This document shows, one piece after another, positions 45,880-55,076 of a stretch of 64,000 nucleotides of DNA. The position numbers and the translations under genes are program-made. Origin of the DNA: Ruminococcus sp. (lineage in GTDB: Bacteria; Bacillota; Clostridia; Oscillospirales; Acutalibacteraceae); contig JAFRCW010000024.1 of the NCBI GenBank assembly GCA_017404145.1, positions 1-64,000 of the forward strand, written 5' to 3'. Under the pieces are notes generated by a model. The model worked only from the letters and a program-made list of their open reading frames with translations, was not told the origin of the DNA and did no database searches. The stretch's first letter is position 1, and the number at the start of each line of letters is the position of its first letter.

Positions 45880-47973
45880 TTATCTTACTCCGAAGAGCAG
45901 CTCCCCGTAGGTCGGCAAAGGCCAGAGCTCTGCGTCGACAACCGCTTCGGCGGCGTCGGCGTAATCTCTTAAGGTCTCCATCTGCGGCAGGATCTCGTCG
46001 CGGACAAAGTTCGCCTGTTCTACGATATCGTCGATATGATTCAGATGATCGGCGAGGCGCTCGAGGATTCCTGCGTTCGCGCTCATCTCGTCGCACGCGG
46101 CGGAGAGTTTTTCGATATTCGCTGTCTCATATGCACAGCTGATATTCTCGGAGATCGCTTTCTTCATCGACACGTTCTTCAGCAGCTTGCCCAGATAGGT
46201 CTCGATCGCAGGGATGATCTGCTTGCCGGTCATATCGACCATGGTCAGCGCCTCGATGTTGACCTGCTTGACGTAATTCTCCAGCATGATCTCCATACGG
46301 GATTCCAGCTCCGCCTCGGTGAACACCTTGTGAGAAGTCAGCATCTTCACGTTCTTCTCATCAAGCAGATGCGGCATCGCGTCGGCGGTGGTCTTGAGAT
46401 TGCTCAGCCCGCGTTTTTCGGCCTCTTCGATCCAGGCGTCGTCATAACCGTTGCCGTTGAAGATAATGCGTTCGTGCGCTTTGATGGTGTCGCGGATCAG
46501 GTTATGTACGTCGTTCTCGAAGTCTTCGGATTTCTCCAGAATATCCGCGAACTGCTTTAAGGATTCGGCGACAGCGGAGTTGAGCATCATATTACAGCAG
46601 GCGATAGAGTTGGAGGAGCCGAGCATTCTGAACTCGAACTTGTTGCCGGTGAACGCAAACGGCGAGGTACGGTTTCTGTCGGTGGTATCTCTTCTGAACT
46701 GCGGCAGAACGTCAACGCCGAGCTTCATATATTTCTGCTTTGCGCCCGCGTATTCTGTCTCGTTTTCGATCGCGTCGAGAACGCCCGCGAGCTCGTCGCC
46801 GAGGAAGATGGAGATCACGGCGGGAGGCGCTTCGTTCGCGCCCAAGCGGTGATCGTTGCCCGCTGTCGCGACAGACAGACGAAGCAGATCCTGATACTCG
46901 TCGACTGCCTTGATGACTGCGACTAAGAACAGCAAAAACTGTGCGTTTTCAAACGGGGTTTCTCCGGGAGTCAGCAGGTTGACGCCGGTGTTGGTGCCGA
47001 TCGACCAGTTGTTATGCTTGCCGGAGCCGTTGACGCCTTTGAAGGGCTTTTCGTGCAGCAGACAGACCAGACCGTGCTTTTCGGCGACCTTCTGCATGAT
47101 CTCCATGGTCAGCTGGTTGTTGTCGGTCGCAACGTTGGTGGTGGTGTAGATCGGCGCCAGCTCATGCTGAGCGGGAGCGACCTCGTTATGTTGGGTCTTA
47201 GCGAGGATGCCGAGCTTCCACAGCTCGTCATTGAGGTCTTCCATGTACGCCAACACACGCGGCTTGATGGTGCCGAAGTAGTGATCGTCCAGCTCCTGTC
47301 CTTTCGGCGGTCTTGCGCCGAACAGAGTACGTCCGGTGTAGATCAGGTCTTTACGCTTCGCGTACAGCTCGCGGGGTACCAGAAAGTATTCCTGCTCGGG
47401 GCCGACGGAGGTAACGACCTTGGTGACGTCCTCGTTGCCGAACAGCTTTAATACTCGCAGCGCCTGTATGTTCAGCGCCTGCATCGAGCGCAGCAGCGGA
47501 GTTTTCTTATCCAGTGCGTCAGAGCCGTAGGAGCAGAACGCTGTGGGAATACACAGGGTTTTTCCCTTGATGAATGCGTAGGAGGTGGGATCCCACGCGG
47601 TGTAGCCTCTTGCCTCGAAGGTAGCTCTCAGTCCGCCTGAGGGGAAGGATGACGCGTCGGGCTCGCCCTTGATCAGCTCTTTTCCGGAGAACTCCATAAT
47701 CACTCTGCCGTCGGGCGAAGGGGAGATGAAGCTGTCGTGCTTTTCGGCGGTGATACCGGTCAGCGGCTGGAACCAGTGGGTGTAGTGGGTAGCTCCCTTT
47801 TCTACCGCCCAATCTTTCATCGCGACCGCAACCGCGTTAGCGACCGAGATACTCAGCTGTTCGCCCTCGTCGATGGTCTTGCGCAGCTTCTGATAAATTT
47901 TTCCGTCAAGGCGTTCTTTCATGACCTTGTCGTCAAATACCATACTGCCGAAATAATCTGCTACATTAGCCAT
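45880..47973 (-). CDS. glnN: Glutamine synthetase type III
   Basis: A 697-residue protein, the length typical of GSIII. ATG 47973 is chosen after AAGGAGC. GSIII-specific N-terminus ([20 protein letters not shown]), the GSIII catalytic blocks [29 protein letters not shown], and [11 protein letters not shown] are all visible. It makes glutamine from glutamate, ammonia and ATP as a dodecamer. Transcribed with amtB on the minus strand, divergent from the glutamate synthase operon, and preceded by its own attenuator. Confidence 0.96.
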   Translation of the reverse strand: MANVADYFGSMVFDDKVMKERLDGKIYQKLRKTIDEGEQLSISVANAVAVAMKDWAVEKGATHYTHWFQPLTGITAEKHDSFISPSPDGRVIMEFSGKELIKGEPDASSFPSGGLRATFEARGYTAWDPTSYAFIKGKTLCIPTAFCSYGSDALDKKTPLLRSMQALNIQALRVLKLFGNEDVTKVVTSVGPEQEYFLVPRELYAKRKDLIYTGRTLFGARPPKGQELDDHYFGTIKPRVLAYMEDLNDELWKLGILAKTQHNEVAPAQHELAPIYTTTNVATDNNQLTMEIMQKVAEKHGLVCLLHEKPFKGVNGSGKHNNWSIGTNTGVNLLTPGETPFENAQFLLFLVAVIKAVDEYQDLLRLSVATAGNDHRLGANEAPPAVISIFLGDELAGVLDAIENETEYAGAKQKYMKLGVDVLPQFRRDTTDRNRTSPFAFTGNKFEFRMLGSSNSIACCNMMLNSAVAESLKQFADILEKSEDFENDVHNLIRDTIKAHERIIFNGNGYDDAWIEEAEKRGLSNLKTTADAMPHLLDEKNVKMLTSHKVFTEAELESRMEIMLENYVKQVNIEALTMVDMTGKQIIPAIETYLGKLLKNVSMKKAISENISCAYETANIEKLSAACDEMSANAGILERLADHLNHIDDIVEQANFVRDEILPQMETLRDYADAAEAVVDAELWPLPTYGELLFGVR

Positions 47974-47995
47974 AATCCATTGCTCCTTTTTATTT

Positions 47996-48190
47996 GTCAT
48001 TCAGAGGGAGCGTCTAAGCAACCGAAGAATCCCCTTTGTGATTCAATTTGTTCCCGGCTTTTGGTTCTTAGTTTTTAGTTGATTGGGTGCTTCGCACGAT
48101 AGATTGAAAACGAAGCTTATCAATCATCATAACCAATAACCGACAACCGGAAACTGACAACTTTCTTTTGGGATTACCGCGGGCTGAAGT
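47996..48190. repeat. Interspersed repeat upstream of glnN
   Basis: Begins GTCATTCAGAGGGAGCGTCT inside the spare 5' frame of glnN and ends ...GGGCTGAAGTCCTCACAATGAC, like the repeats at 242 and 31397. An inner pair, TTGGTTCTTAGTTTTTAGTTG facing ATAACCGACAACCGG, adds further dyad symmetry. It occupies the glnN leader after the attenuator. Confidence 0.55.
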
Positions 48191-48212
48191 CCTCACAATG
48201 ACTGAGTATTAG

Positions 48213-48298
48213 AATAAAAAAGACGCCTCGAACCGTTTAGTTCAAGACGCCTTTGTCTTTACGCCTTGCATTATACACGCCGAATTTGCATTTGTCAA
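48213..48298 (-). promoter_or_regulatory. glnN promoter and leader attenuator with ANTAR-type hexaloop
   Basis: Minus strand: TTGACA (48293-48298), 17 bp, TATAAT (48270-48275). Starting near 48263, the RNA can form AAGAC-AAAGGC-GTCTT (48244-48259; hexaloop with A1 and G4). Alternatively it forms the terminator GGCGTCTTGAAC / GTTCGAGGCGTC (48222-48251, loop TAAACG) followed by TTTTTTATT (48213-48221). The GGC of the hexaloop is part of the terminator arm, so the structures are mutually exclusive. Confidence 0.65.
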
Positions 48299-48360
48299 GC
48301 CTGAATTTCAAGTTTTTTGCAATTATTTTGAAATTTCCTGCAAATCATCAAAAAATATGA

Positions 48361-48447
48361 TTGACAAATCGATCGTGCGATGTTATAATAATCGGGTAAT
48401 GAGCAAAGGCGTTCATTTAGGGCTTTGTCCCTAAGTGACGCCTTTTT
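48361..48447 (+). promoter_or_regulatory. gltB operon promoter and leader attenuator with ANTAR-type hexaloop
   Basis: TTGACA (48361-48366), 17 bp, TATAAT (48384-48389). The leader forms TGAGC-AAAGGC-GTTCA (48400-48415; 5 bp with one G-T) or a terminator with arms 48405-48422 and 48429-48445, loop CTTTGT, followed by TTTTT. The hexaloop is identical to those of glnN and amtB. Confidence 0.65.
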
Positions 48448-48464
48448 CAATTGCAAAGACTCAG

Positions 48465-48588
48465 TAGGGCGGGGGCTTGCTCCCGCCGAAGCGTTTCAAA
48501 TCACTGTATATCATATGCGGAGCAAATCATGCTGCGCGTTTCAAGTTCATATTATCAAGCGTTGCGGCGGGAGCAAGCCCCCGCCCTA
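48465..48588. mobile_element. MITE-like element with perfect 23-bp GC-rich inverted ends
   Basis: The left end at 48465-48487 (TAGGGCGGGGGCTTGC...) and right end at 48566-48588 (...GCAAGCCCCCGCCCTA) are perfect inverted repeats. The body has no coding capacity. It is inserted in the gltB leader between the attenuator and the first gene and lengthens the 5' untranslated region by 124 bp. Confidence 0.75.
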
Positions 48589-48616
48589 CAATGATAAATT
48601 TGGGAGAGGAAACTGT

Positions 48617-49708
48617 ATGAGAAGAGAAGGCGAATTCCGAAATCCGTCAGGCTGCGCGATCGCGGCAGAGATCTCGAGAGAGGGCAGACGTTTTTCGGCA
48701 GAAAAAATCATCGAAAGCATGATACCCATGCATGACCGTTCCAACGGTCTCGGCGGCGGCTTCGCGGGCTATGGCATCTATCCGAAGTATAAGGATTTTT
48801 ACGCGTTTCATCTGTTCTATGACCACAGACATATTAAAAAAGAGGTCGAAGAATACTTAAAAGAACGTTATGAGATCGTACTCAGCGAGGAGATCCCCAC
48901 CCGCAAAATCCCCGAGATCACCGACGAACCGATCATCTGGCGTTACTTTTTAGCGCCTCTGAAATCCGTTCTGCGCTCGGCGCAATTAGATGAAAAGGAG
49001 TTCACCGCGCGCGTGGTCATGCACATCAACACCCATATGAAAGGCGCGTATGTATTTTCATCGGGCAAAAATATGGGTGCGTTCAAGGCGGTGGGCTTCC
49101 CCGAGGATGTCGGCAGATTTTATATGCTCGACGAATATCTGGGCTACGCTTGGACGTCCCACGGACGTTATCCGACCAACACCCCCGGCTGGTGGGGCGG
49201 CTCTCATCCGTTCGGACTGCTGGACTTTACTGTAGTGCATAACGGCGAGATCAGCTCCTATGACGCAAACCGCCGCTTCATCGAGATGTTCGGCTACAAA
49301 TGCACTCTCCAGACCGATACTGAGGTTATGGCGTATATCGCGGATTTCCTGCTCAGGAGAGAGGGCCTTTCTCCCAAGGAGATGGCGGAGATCATTGCGG
49401 CTCCCTTCTGGAGCACGATCGAGAAGAAGAGCGAAGAGGATAAGGCGCGCCTGACCTATTTCCGCACCATCTACAGCTCCCTGCTGATGACGGGACCGTT
49501 CTCTATTGTGGTAGGCTTCAACGGCGGTCTGATGGCGCTCAACGATCGATTGAAGCTGCGTTCTATGGTCGCGGCGGAAAAGGACGATATGGTATATATC
49601 GCATCCGAAGAGACCGCGATCCGTATTATGTCTCCCGAAGTAGACCGCATCTGGTCTCCCGCAGGCGGAGAGCCTGCGATCGTCAATGTAAAGGAGGGTG
49701 CGTACTGA
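48617..49708 (+). CDS. gltB1: Glutamate synthase, glutaminase domain as separate subunit (GltB domain 1)
   Basis: A 363-residue protein; ATG 48617 follows GGGAGAGGA. It is a class II glutamine amidotransferase like the N-terminal domain of GltB: SGCAIAAEIS near the start, DHRHIKKEVEEYLKE, HTMKGAYVFSSGKNMGAFK-like block, and WGGSHPFGLLDFTVVHNGEI. It would release ammonia from glutamine for the FMN subunit. The catalytic Cys is probably Cys12, exposed by N-terminal processing. Its stop overlaps the start of the next gene. Confidence 0.88.
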   Translation: MRREGEFRNPSGCAIAAEISREGRRFSAEKIIESMIPMHDRSNGLGGGFAGYGIYPKYKDFYAFHLFYDHRHIKKEVEEYLKERYEIVLSEEIPTRKIPEITDEPIIWRYFLAPLKSVLRSAQLDEKEFTARVVMHINTHMKGAYVFSSGKNMGAFKAVGFPEDVGRFYMLDEYLGYAWTSHGRYPTNTPGWWGGSHPFGLLDFTVVHNGEISSYDANRRFIEMFGYKCTLQTDTEVMAYIADFLLRREGLSPKEMAEIIAAPFWSTIEKKSEEDKARLTYFRTIYSSLLMTGPFSIVVGFNGGLMALNDRLKLRSMVAAEKDDMVYIASEETAIRIMSPEVDRIWSPAGGEPAIVNVKEGAY

Positions 49709-51213
49709 TGGCAATTAATTTCTTATTACCCGAGTTTGAAGTGGAACGCTCGGACTATCGCTGTATCCGCTGCCGTGTGTGTGAACGTCAGTGCGCGAAT
49801 CAGGTGCATCGTTACGATCCCGACGCGGATGTGATGCTGAGCGACGAGACAAAGTGTGTGGACTGTCAGCGATGCGTCTGTCTCTGTCCGACCCACGCTT
49901 TGAAAATCAAGAAAAACGAAGCCGCTTTCAGAACCAACGCGAACTGGAAGCAGAATACGATTTTAGAAATCTATAAGCAGGCGAACACCGGCGGTGTACT
50001 GCTCTCCTCGATGGGCAACCCCGAGCCGTTCCCGGTCTATTGGGACAAGATCCTGATCAACGCCTCTCAGGTCACGAATCCCTCCATCGATCCGCTCAGA
50101 GAGCCGATGGAAACGCGCGTGTTCCTCGGCAAAAAGCCGCACGAGATCGAACGTGACGAAAACGGCGCAATTAAAACAGAACTGCCGCCGCAGATCGAGC
50201 TGGAACTTCCCGTGATGTTCTCCGCGATGAGCTATGGCTCCATCAGCTACAACGCGCATAAGTCGCTCGCTACCGCCGCAGAGGCGCTCGGTATCTGTTA
50301 CAACACCGGCGAGGGCGGCTTGCACGAGGACTTTTATCGGTACGGCAAGAACACGATCGTTCAGGTCGCGTCCGGACGCTTCGGCGTATATAAGGATTAT
50401 CTGGAGGCGGGCGCGGCAATTGAGATCAAGATGGGACAGGGCGCGAAGCCCGGTATCGGCGGTCATCTGCCCGGTGCGAAGGTCGGAGAGGATATCAGCA
50501 AGACGAGAATGATCCCCGAAGGATCCGACGCGATCTCTCCCGCCCCGCATCACGATATCTACAGTATCGAAGATTTAAGACAGTTAGTTTTCTCCCTGAA
50601 AGAGGCGACGGAATATCAAAAGCCCGTTATCGTTAAGGTAGCGGCGGTTCACAACATCGCCGCCATCGCTTCCGGTATTGCGCGGTCGGGCGCGGATATC
50701 ATCGCGATCGACGGCTTCAGAGGCGGTACGGGCGCGGCTCCCACAAGGATCCGCGACAACGTCGGTATCCCGATTGAATTAGCCTTAGCGGCTGTCGATA
50801 AGCGCTTGAGAGACGAAGGCATCCGTCAAAATGTCTCTCTGGTAGTCGGCGGCTCGGTACGTTCCGCGAGCGATATCGTCAAGGCGATCGCTCTCGGCGC
50901 TGACGCCTGCTATATCGCGACTTCGGCGCTGCTCGCATTAGGCTGTCACCTTTGCCGCACCTGCCAGAGCGGCAAGTGCAACTGGGGTATCGCGACGCAG
51001 GATCCCGAGCTGGTCAAGCGTCTTAACCCCGAGACAGGAAAAGAACGGCTCGTCAATCTTCTGACCGCGTGGAAACACGAGATCAAAGAGATGATGGGTC
51101 TGATGGGTATTAACTCCATCGAAGCCTTGCGCGGTAACCGATTGATGCTGCGCGGTGTAGGACTAAACGAAAAGGAGCTTGAGATTCTCGGTATCTCACA
51201 TGCGGGCGAATGA
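49708..51213 (+). CDS. gltB2: Glutamate synthase FMN-binding subunit with N-terminal ferredoxin domain (GltB domain 2)
   Basis: A 501-residue protein. The N-terminus holds two 4Fe-4S clusters (CIRCRVCERQC; CVDCQRCVCLCP). The rest is the FMN barrel with AMSYGSISYNAHKSLA, EGGLHEDF, QGAKPGIGGHLPGAKV and IDGFRGGTGAAPT, then CHLCRTCQSGKCNWGIATQ, which binds the 3Fe-4S cluster in glutamate synthases. It combines 2-oxoglutarate with ammonia to form glutamate using reduced FMN. Archaeal-type split arrangement. Confidence 0.95.
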   Translation: MAINFLLPEFEVERSDYRCIRCRVCERQCANQVHRYDPDADVMLSDETKCVDCQRCVCLCPTHALKIKKNEAAFRTNANWKQNTILEIYKQANTGGVLLSSMGNPEPFPVYWDKILINASQVTNPSIDPLREPMETRVFLGKKPHEIERDENGAIKTELPPQIELELPVMFSAMSYGSISYNAHKSLATAAEALGICYNTGEGGLHEDFYRYGKNTIVQVASGRFGVYKDYLEAGAAIEIKMGQGAKPGIGGHLPGAKVGEDISKTRMIPEGSDAISPAPHHDIYSIEDLRQLVFSLKEATEYQKPVIVKVAAVHNIAAIASGIARSGADIIAIDGFRGGTGAAPTRIRDNVGIPIELALAAVDKRLRDEGIRQNVSLVVGGSVRSASDIVKAIALGADACYIATSALLALGCHLCRTCQSGKCNWGIATQDPELVKRLNPETGKERLVNLLTAWKHEIKEMMGLMGINSIEALRGNRLMLRGVGLNEKELEILGISHAGE

Positions 51214-51647
51214 AACGAGTATATGTACATGAAGAATGGTGCCTCGGGTGCCATCTCTGTGAATATAACTGCGCTTTTGCCAACTCAGGGTTAAGCGATA
51301 TGGTCAAGGCGCTGAAAAACCAGAAGATAACTCCTCGCATCCATGTGGAAGAGGGCGGCAAGATTCACTATGCCGTGTCCTGCCGCCACTGTGAGGATCC
51401 TATGTGCATCAAGGGCTGTATCTCCGGCGCGATGACAAAGGACAAAGACGGTACGGTCACCATCAACCACGACAAATGCGTCGGATGTCTCTCCTGTATG
51501 CTCTTGTGTCCCTACGGCTGTATTACAACGGACGAGAACGAAACGGTGCTCAAGTGTGAGCTGTGTCTGAAAAACTCCTGCGGCGCGCCTGCCTGTGTGC
51601 AGGGCTGTCCCAACCGCGCGATCGTGTATGAGGAGGCAGAGGTATGA
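51210..51647 (+). CDS. 4Fe-4S ferredoxin-type electron carrier of glutamate synthase operon
   Basis: A 145-residue protein, start ATG 51210 overlapping the FMN subunit by 4 bp. Cysteine motifs CLGCHLCEYNC, CRHCEDPMCIKGC, CVGCLSCMLLCPYG and CELCLKNSCGAPACVQGCP indicate up to four clusters, like HycB/CooF-type proteins. It is embedded between subunits, so it likely carries electrons from the flavin oxidoreductase encoded downstream to the FMN subunit. Confidence 0.9.
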   Translation: MKRVYVHEEWCLGCHLCEYNCAFANSGLSDMVKALKNQKITPRIHVEEGGKIHYAVSCRHCEDPMCIKGCISGAMTKDKDGTVTINHDKCVGCLSCMLLCPYGCITTDENETVLKCELCLKNSCGAPACVQGCPNRAIVYEEAEV

Positions 51648-52885
51648 TGAAATATGTGATCATCGGCAACGGTCCCGCCGCGGTATCCTGTATCGACGGT
51701 ATCCGTTCTGTGGATAAGAACAGCAGTATCAACGTCATTTCCAAAGAGGCGCATCCCGCCTACTTCCGTCCGCTGATCTCCTACTATCTGGAGGGCAAGA
51801 GCAAGGCGGAAAACATCTATTGCCGCGATGAAGATTTTTATGAGAAAAACGGCTGTGAGACCGTTATCGGAGAAGCGACGGCGCTCGATCAGGATAACAA
51901 AACCGTCACATTGAAAAGCGGGGATTCGATCGTTTATGACAAGCTGTGTATCTGTACCGGTTCGTCACCGTTTGTTCCTCCGATGAAAGGGCTGGAAACG
52001 GTAGAGAACCAATACACTTTCCTGACTATCGACGACTCCTTCGCGATCGAGAAAGCGATCACAAAAGACAGCCGCGTGCTGATCATCGGCGCGGGTCTGA
52101 TCGGACTCAAATGCGCCGAGGGACTCAGAGACAGAGTACAGTCGGTCACCGTCTGCGATCTCGCGCCGCGCGTGCTGTCCTCCATCCTCGACGACGAGTG
52201 CGCCGCGATCGTACAGAAGCATCTGGAAGACTGCGGAATCAGCTTTTCGCTCTCCGATACCGCCGAACGCTTTGAGGGTAATCTCGCCTTTATGAAAAAC
52301 GGCGGCGCGATCCCCTTTGACGTATTGGTGCCTGCCTTAGGCGTGCGTCCGAATATCGGCTTCTTCAAAGAGGCAGGCGGCGAATGCGGCAGAGCCATTG
52401 TTGTTGACAATGCTATGCAGACGTCGATAGAGAATGTTTACGCCGCGGGCGACTGCGTGGAGCAGTATGATATTTCTTTTGGAGAAAAAAGGATCATGGC
52501 ATTGCTTCCGAACGCCAATATAGGCGGATATACGGCAGGCGTGAATATGGCGGGCGGCGAGACCTCTTTCGATAACGCTGTTCCGATGAACTCCATCGGC
52601 TTCTGGGGGCTGCACATGATGACCGCCGGCACTTACGCGAACGACGGCGGCGCGCGGATGATCGAAGAAAAAGGCGAGAATTTCGTCAAGCGGTTCTTCA
52701 TCAAAGACAACAAGCTGATCGGCTTTATCATCATCGGCGACGTCAAAAGCGCCGGTATTTATACGAATCTGGTCAGAAATCAGACAGATCTGTCAGAGCT
52801 GGATTTTGACAGCCTGATAAAAAATCCGAATTTATTACCGTTTTCTGAAAAAAACCGTAGAAAAACGCTGGGAGGTGTGGTATAA
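51644..52885 (+). CDS. FAD-dependent pyridine nucleotide-disulphide oxidoreductase of glutamate synthase operon
   Basis: A 413-residue protein, overlapping the previous gene by 4 bp. FAD-binding GNGPAAVSCIDGIR near the start, CICTGSSPFVPP, the NAD(P)H-binding RVLIIGAGLIGLKCAEGL, and VYAAGDCVEQYD place it with NirB/rubredoxin reductase-type enzymes. It is not the classical GltD but probably fills that role, passing electrons from NAD(P)H to the ferredoxin subunit. Confidence 0.9.
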   Translation: MMKYVIIGNGPAAVSCIDGIRSVDKNSSINVISKEAHPAYFRPLISYYLEGKSKAENIYCRDEDFYEKNGCETVIGEATALDQDNKTVTLKSGDSIVYDKLCICTGSSPFVPPMKGLETVENQYTFLTIDDSFAIEKAITKDSRVLIIGAGLIGLKCAEGLRDRVQSVTVCDLAPRVLSSILDDECAAIVQKHLEDCGISFSLSDTAERFEGNLAFMKNGGAIPFDVLVPALGVRPNIGFFKEAGGECGRAIVVDNAMQTSIENVYAAGDCVEQYDISFGEKRIMALLPNANIGGYTAGVNMAGGETSFDNAVPMNSIGFWGLHMMTAGTYANDGGARMIEEKGENFVKRFFIKDNKLIGFIIIGDVKSAGIYTNLVRNQTDLSELDFDSLIKNPNLLPFSEKNRRKTLGGVV

Positions 52886-53607
52886 TGATACAGTTGAACA
52901 CTAAAGCGTTAAATCGTCAAAGCCTAAATGAAGCGATCCGCGAACTTGACGGTGATATTACACTGGAGAATGTCCTCGGTCAGCGTTTTATCGCCGCGGG
53001 TATGAGCGGCAAGACGCTTGAGATCCACGGTACCCCCGGCAACGCCCTCGGCGCCTACCTCAACGGCGCTGTCATCAATGTCCACGGCAACGCTCAGGAC
53101 GCGGTCGGCGACACGATGAATTCGGGTCGGATCAATGTTTTCGGCAACATCGGCGACGCTCCCGGCTACGCGATGCGCGGCGGCAGGATCTACGTCAAGG
53201 GCAACGCGGGCTATCGCGCAGGGATCCATATGAAGGCATACAAGGAGCATCTTCCGGTCCTGATGATCGGCGGCAAGGCAGGCTCCTTCCTCGGCGAGTA
53301 TCAGGCAGGCGGCGTCATCATCGTGCTGGGGCTTTCCGACGACGAAAAAGATATTGTCGCAAATTTCCCCTGTACCGGTATGCACGGCGGCAAGATGTAC
53401 CTGCGCTCTCGGTGCGAGGGCATCCACTTTCCGCACCAGGTGACGGCGCATCCCGCACAGCCGGAGGATCTTGATGAGATCAGAGAGTATATCGAGGAAT
53501 TCGCCGACATCTTCGGTTATAACGCCGAGAAGATCATCTCGGGCGACTTCACCGTGATCGTTCCCGACAGCAAGAATCCCTATCAACAGATGTATGTTGC
53601 GAATTGA
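52885..53607 (+). CDS. gltB3: Glutamate synthase GXGXG domain as separate subunit (GltB domain 3)
   Basis: A 240-residue protein made of the right-handed beta-helix GXGXG repeats that end classical GltB: HGTPGNALGAYLNGAVINVH, GNAQDAVGDTMNSGRINVFG, GNIGDAPGYAMRGGRIYVKG. This domain is structural and helps connect the glutaminase and FMN sites. It overlaps the previous stop by one base, completing the five-gene glutamate synthase operon. Confidence 0.92.
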   Translation: MIQLNTKALNRQSLNEAIRELDGDITLENVLGQRFIAAGMSGKTLEIHGTPGNALGAYLNGAVINVHGNAQDAVGDTMNSGRINVFGNIGDAPGYAMRGGRIYVKGNAGYRAGIHMKAYKEHLPVLMIGGKAGSFLGEYQAGGVIIVLGLSDDEKDIVANFPCTGMHGGKMYLRSRCEGIHFPHQVTAHPAQPEDLDEIREYIEEFADIFGYNAEKIISGDFTVIVPDSKNPYQQMYVAN

Positions 53608-53623
53608 GCACACTCAATTCGAG

Positions 53624-53665
53624 TGAAGAATGAAGAGTGAAGAATGAAGAGTGAAGGGTGGGCTT
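53624..53665. repeat. Short tandem repeat (GAGTGAAGAATGAA)
   Basis: About three copies of a 14-bp unit, the last partial, lie in the gap before the second glutamine synthetase gene. No promoter is evident in this 100-bp gap, so the gene is probably in the glutamate synthase operon. Confidence 0.6.
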
Positions 53666-53710
53666 CGCCCACACCCGATTCTGGTTTTCTTCCTGAAACG
53701 AGGTTTTGTT

Positions 53711-54922
53711 ATGACCACTGAACAACAGGAAATTATGCAGTATATCGAAGAGGAGGACGTCAAGTTCATCCGGCTTGCGTTCTGCGATATCTACGGTGTA
53801 CAGAAGAATATCTCCGTCCAGCGCGGCGAGCTGGAACGCGCTTTTGAGCACGGTTATCCCATTGACGCATCTTATGTTTCGGGATTCGGCGGCGATTACG
53901 GCGAGGATATTTATCTCTTCCCCGAAGCGACAACGATCACGGTCCTGCCGTGGCGTCCCGAGCACGGCAAGGTTGTGAGGATGTTCTGTACGCTGTGCTA
54001 TGCGGACGGCACGCCGGTCAGCAGTGATACCCGCGCGATCTTAAAAGAAGCTGTCAGCTACGCTCATAAGAAAGGATATAAATTCCACTTCAAGAGTGAG
54101 CTGCAGTTCTATCTGTTCAAGACCGACGAGAACGGCGAGTATACTCACATTCCGTACGATAATGCCGGATATATGGATATCGCGCCGCTGGATAAGGGAG
54201 AGAATGTTCGCCGTGAGATCTGTCTGACGCTTGAGCAGATGGGCATCACTCCCGAAAGCTCCCACCACGAAGCGGGTCCCGGACAGAACGAGATCGACTT
54301 CCGTTATGCCGATCCGCTGACTTCCGCAGACAACACCGTAACTTTCCTCAGCGTCGTGCGCACCATCGCCGCGCGCAACGGCTTATACGCCGACTTTTCG
54401 CCGAAACCCTTCGCCGACAAGTCCGGCTCCGCGCTGCATATTACCATGTCGGTTCACGCGAAGAGCGGGGAGCAGGTCACCGACTACGCAATCGCCGGTA
54501 TGCTCGATCATATCGCCGCGATGACGGTGTTCCTCAATCCGACCGACAATTCCTATCAGCGATTCGGCAGACTGAAAGCGCCGAAGTATATCACGTGGTC
54601 GTCCAAAAACCGCGCCCAGCTGATTGCGGCAACGCTGACAAAAAACGGCAATCCGTGTCTGCAGCTGCGTTCTCCCGATCCGGAGGCGAACCCCTATCTC
54701 GCATTTGCGATGATGATTTATGCGGCGGTGGACGGGATCGAGAGCCGCACACAGCTGCCGCCCTCGACCGACCGGGATATCATCTTCATGACGGGCAGCG
54801 AACAGAAGAACTATCAACTGCTGCCGAACTCTGTCGACAAGGCGCGTAATGCCGCAGCGGATAACAGTTTTGTCAAGGATCATCTACCGAACAGCGTGAT
54901 TAAGGCATACTGTAATAGATAA
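53711..54922 (+). CDS. Glutamine synthetase family protein (GlnA-like, short)
   Basis: A 403-residue protein; ATG 53711 after CGAGG. It has the GS N-terminus (VKFIRLAFCDIYGVQKNISV) and catalytic parts (FKSELQFYLF, SSHHEAGPGQNEIDF, ALHITMSVH, SPDPEANPYLAF). It is about 40 residues shorter than typical GSI-alpha, and no clear adenylylation-loop Tyr is seen. It is either a working second glutamine synthetase or a gamma-glutamyl ligase for another amine. It follows the glutamate synthase genes. Confidence 0.85.
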   Translation: MTTEQQEIMQYIEEEDVKFIRLAFCDIYGVQKNISVQRGELERAFEHGYPIDASYVSGFGGDYGEDIYLFPEATTITVLPWRPEHGKVVRMFCTLCYADGTPVSSDTRAILKEAVSYAHKKGYKFHFKSELQFYLFKTDENGEYTHIPYDNAGYMDIAPLDKGENVRREICLTLEQMGITPESSHHEAGPGQNEIDFRYADPLTSADNTVTFLSVVRTIAARNGLYADFSPKPFADKSGSALHITMSVHAKSGEQVTDYAIAGMLDHIAAMTVFLNPTDNSYQRFGRLKAPKYITWSSKNRAQLIAATLTKNGNPCLQLRSPDPEANPYLAFAMMIYAAVDGIESRTQLPPSTDRDIIFMTGSEQKNYQLLPNSVDKARNAAADNSFVKDHLPNSVIKAYCNR

Positions 54923-54924
54923 TG

Positions 54925-55060
54925 ATATTGCCGTGTTGCGGCAGCAAAATTGTTTTACAATGTAAAACAGCTAAATTTTTCGGTAAACCGAAAAGCGAAA
55001 TAAAATTCGCATCAGCGTGCCAACGGCACATTTAGCTCGACGAAGGCGAATTTAGCTGAA
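54925..55060. repeat. Array of short palindromes separated by GC(T/G)AAATT-type boxes (array 2)
   Basis: GCAAAATTG, then hairpin TTTTACA-atg-TAAAAC, GCTAAAT, hairpin TTTTCGGT-aa-ACCGAAAA, GCGAAAT, GTGCC-aac-GGCAC, TTTAGCT and GCGAATTTAGCT. Same architecture as 45640-45815 and 55660-55850. It immediately precedes the ANTAR gene. Confidence 0.65.
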
Positions 55061-55076
55061 AGGAGTGAAGGGAGTT

